A stretch of DNA of 8,478 nucleotides. It comes from Clostridia bacterium (GTDB lineage: Bacteria > Bacillota_A > Clostridia > Christensenellales > Borkfalkiaceae). Positions 6,884 to 8,478 of this stretch are shown one piece after another (within the stretch, counting starts at the first letter, position 1; each line of letters starts with the position of its first letter). Both the position numbers and the translations under genes were made by a program. The notes under the pieces were generated by a model. That model saw only the letters and a list, made by a program, of their open reading frames with translations, made no database searches and was not told the DNA's origin. Location of the stretch: contig JAFQBR010000041.1 of assembly GCA_017399665.1 (NCBI GenBank), positions 1 through 8,478 of the forward strand, written 5' to 3'.

Positions 6884-8389
6884 ATGAAAGTTGCTAATCT
6901 ACGACAATTAAAATACAATATTTGGATGTATTTTATCCTTTATACTGCAGTTATTATTTTAGTTTTGTGGGTGTTGCAAATTGTCTTTATGGACAGTTTT
7001 TACAGAAGGCTAAGATATAATAATCTTATTGAATGTGGCAACGAAGTTACTGAAAGCATGAACGTTAAAGAGGTAACCAATGATGATATTGACGATTGGA
7101 TTGAGTCTTACGTACGTGCAAACGAGTCAGGAATTTTTTCTTATCTTGCTTACTATGATGAAGATGAAAAAATTCACGTTGAATCTCCATATTCAGCATT
7201 TTTACCTGATGCAAATAAGCCAAGTACGAACGGCCCGGCAGGCGTAGAAAACTCACTTATTTTTGAAAATGCGATAAACGCATTAAGTGCAGGTACTGAG
7301 CTTGAAAATGATTATATTTGTGATTATTTTACAGGCAATGATGAAGTAACTCAATTCTGTGTTTATGCCTCAAAAATAAATAATTCACTTGGCGAATACT
7401 GCTTAATAATGATAGCTTCAAACGAAGAAATAAATAAAACTCTTGCAGTGGTTCAATATCAATTAATTATTGCAACAATAATCGTGTTTTTTATTTCGTT
7501 TGCTCTTGCTTGGGCAATATCTATCAAGCTTTCAGAGCCCATCAGACGAATGTCAACAACTGCAAAGCGCTGGGCTGAGGGCGACGTAAACGTCTTATTT
7601 ACAGGCCACAGCTACGACGAATTAAACGAACTTGCCGAAGCACTTAACTTTGCAAAGGAAGGGCTTGCAAAAACAGGAAGCCTACAACGCGATTTACTTG
7701 CAAACGTTTCGCACGATTTAAAAACTCCGCTTACAATGATAAAAGCTTATGCAGAAATGATAAGAGATTTATCTGGTGAAAATAAAGTTAAGCGTGACCA
7801 ACATACAAACGTTATTATTGAAGAAGCAGATAGACTTGCTATGCTAGTTAACGATATTTTAAATCTATCTAAACTACAAAATAATAGCGACGTTATCGAC
7901 TATTCGCAAGTTAATTTGTCAGAGCTTGTTGAGCGCGTAATTTATAGATTCGAAAACTTTATGGCAGAAAAGGGGTATACGATTGAGCGCCATTTAGATA
8001 GTGATTTATTCACGCGTTGTGACGAGAAAAAAATTGAACAGGTTATATATAACTTAATTGGTAACTCAATTAACTACACAGGTGCAGATAAAACCGTTAA
8101 GGTCCATCTACGGGCAGATGGTGATAACATCCGTCTTGAAATTATCGATAGCGGTAAAGGTATTTCGCCTGAACAAATCGAAGGTATTTGGGAAAAATAC
8201 TATAGATTTTCAGATACTCACCAAAGACCAGTTAAAGGCACTGGCTTAGGACTTTCTATTGTTAAAACAATTTTGCAAAATCACCGCTTAAAATTTGGTG
8301 TAATTTCTAAAAAAGGGGTTGGAAGCAACTTCTTTGTAGAATTTAAAGGTGCGCCCTCTTTGTCCACATCCAGAGCTTTTCCCGGCTGA
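6884..8389 (+). CDS. Sensor histidine kinase, native to about 8347, with a foreign 3' tail
   Basis: Membrane sensor kinase partnered with the response regulator just upstream. Order: short cytoplasmic start, TM1 (about 12-36), an extracytoplasmic sensor region of about 150 residues (37-186) matching no family I recognise, TM2 (191-213), HAMP (214-266), then HisKA with VSHDLKTPL (275-283) and phospho-acceptor His277. The ATPase domain has the N box QVIYNLIGNSINYT (386-399; N390, N394), G1 DSGKGI (422-427), an F box near YYRF (439-442), and G2 KGTGLGLS (451-458). ATG 6884 follows AGGA (6872-6875). The family-like sequence ends at VEFK (485-488, base 8347), where kinases of this type normally stop within a few residues. 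The remaining 13 codons (GAPSLST...AFPG, stop 8387-8389) lie in GC-rich unrelated DNA and read like antisense of another gene. The true stop codon is therefore probably missing, although the kinase is essentially complete. Confidence 0.93.
   Translation: MKVANLRQLKYNIWMYFILYTAVIILVLWVLQIVFMDSFYRRLRYNNLIECGNEVTESMNVKEVTNDDIDDWIESYVRANESGIFSYLAYYDEDEKIHVESPYSAFLPDANKPSTNGPAGVENSLIFENAINALSAGTELENDYICDYFTGNDEVTQFCVYASKINNSLGEYCLIMIASNEEINKTLAVVQYQLIIATIIVFFISFALAWAISIKLSEPIRRMSTTAKRWAEGDVNVLFTGHSYDELNELAEALNFAKEGLAKTGSLQRDLLANVSHDLKTPLTMIKAYAEMIRDLSGENKVKRDQHTNVIIEEADRLAMLVNDILNLSKLQNNSDVIDYSQVNLSELVERVIYRFENFMAEKGYTIERHLDSDLFTRCDEKKIEQVIYNLIGNSINYTGADKTVKVHLRADGDNIRLEIIDSGKGISPEQIEGIWEKYYRFSDTHQRPVKGTGLGLSIVKTILQNHRLKFGVISKKGVGSNFFVEFKGAPSLSTSRAFPG
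8345..8352. other. Probable chimeric junction
   Basis: Left of this point the sequence has the AT-rich composition of the rest of the window. From 8349 to the end it is 75 G+C in 130 bases (about 58%), with GCG, CTG and CGC-rich codons on the minus strand. The kinase domain homology and the minus-strand BirA-like frame both break down at about 8347-8350. No insertion-sequence ends, target duplication or tRNA is visible here, so an assembly or cloning join is the first explanation. Confidence 0.75.
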
Positions 8390-8478
8390 CGGTCATCACC
8401 CTGGCAGATCACCACATCCTGCCCTAAAGCGATGCAATCGGCGCGGTAGCGCTCCAGCGTTTTTTCTTTGCCGGAAAG
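8350..8478 (-). CDS. birA: Biotin-protein ligase (BirA) C-terminal fragment, partial at both ends
   Basis: The minus strand is open for 43 codons from the window edge to the junction. It reads LSGKEKTLERYRADC, then IALGQDVVICQGDD, then RQPGKALDVDKEGA. The pattern YR-x-x-C/S...G-x-x-V......G-x-A-x-D-x-D-x-x-G-A is the small SH3-like C-terminal domain found after the catalytic core of biotin-[acetyl-CoA carboxylase] ligases, which attach biotin to the carboxylase carrier protein. This is recognition by eye only; the catalytic core is outside the window. Codon use and about 58% G+C are unlike every other gene here, so the fragment comes from a different, higher-GC organism (possibly another clostridial gut-type bacterium). 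Expected residues after EGA (usually L and V) are replaced by sequence from the kinase side, which places the break at about 8350. Confidence 0.55.

Noticed and set aside
8058..8249. 63-codon + strand open frame
   Set aside because: It lies wholly inside the histidine kinase ATPase domain in another frame.
8351..8478. The GC-rich end as cloning-vector or E. coli host DNA
   Set aside because: I recognised no vector or known E. coli gene, while the minus-strand frame fits a BirA C-terminal domain better. It cannot be excluded without a search.
1..8478. CRISPR arrays, tRNA/rRNA genes, insertion sequences, phage or defence modules
   Set aside because: No spaced direct repeats, no tRNA-like cloverleaf or rRNA sequence, and no transposase, integrase or nuclease motifs were seen. 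The CPBP (Abi) protein alone is not enough to call a defence system.

Overview
The window reads as an AT-rich (about one third G+C by eye) chromosomal segment from an anaerobic Firmicute, most likely an uncultured clostridial-type bacterium. The clues are purine-rich ribosome-binding sites, heavy A/T-ending codon use, the archaeal/eukaryal-type prolyl-tRNA synthetase C-terminus, and the style of the CPBP protease and of the two-component pair. TGA is a real stop: MnmE ends at a TGA directly after its conserved C-terminal CVGK motif. The genetic code is therefore the standard bacterial one and this is not a mycoplasma.

Layout: every native gene is on the + strand and tightly packed. In order they are the last 45 codons of prolyl-tRNA synthetase (1-138), a CPBP intramembrane protease (142-1296), an unrecognised four-helix membrane protein (1304-2017), mnmE (2014-3348), a LysR-family regulator (3356-4255), a class II CCA-adding enzyme (4245-5453), a peptidase-E-like S51 serine peptidase (5446-6147), an OmpR-type response regulator (6183-6866) and its sensor histidine kinase (6884 to about 8347). 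The gaps are 3, 7, -4, 7, -11, -8, 35 and 17 bases. No intrinsic terminator is visible between genes, so one or a few long polycistronic transcripts with translational coupling are likely. There is no gene-free stretch longer than 35 bases in the native part.

Three genes serve tRNA function (proline charging, wobble-uridine modification, CCA-end synthesis). They are interspersed with membrane, regulatory and peptidase genes. The two-component pair begins after the largest gap, behind the best Shine-Dalgarno sequence, and may be partly independently expressed.

The last ~130 bases (about 8348-8478) do not belong with the rest. G+C jumps to about 58%, the kinase frame runs into a non-homologous tail, and the opposite strand carries an uninterrupted 43-codon frame that resembles the C-terminal domain of a biotin-protein ligase (BirA). 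The simplest reading is a chimeric junction (assembly or cloning artefact, less likely a real recombination).

No clear previously undescribed system was found. The observations most worth a second look are the 3' junction and a strong, nearly perfect 17-bp stem-loop inside the first codons of the CPBP gene.
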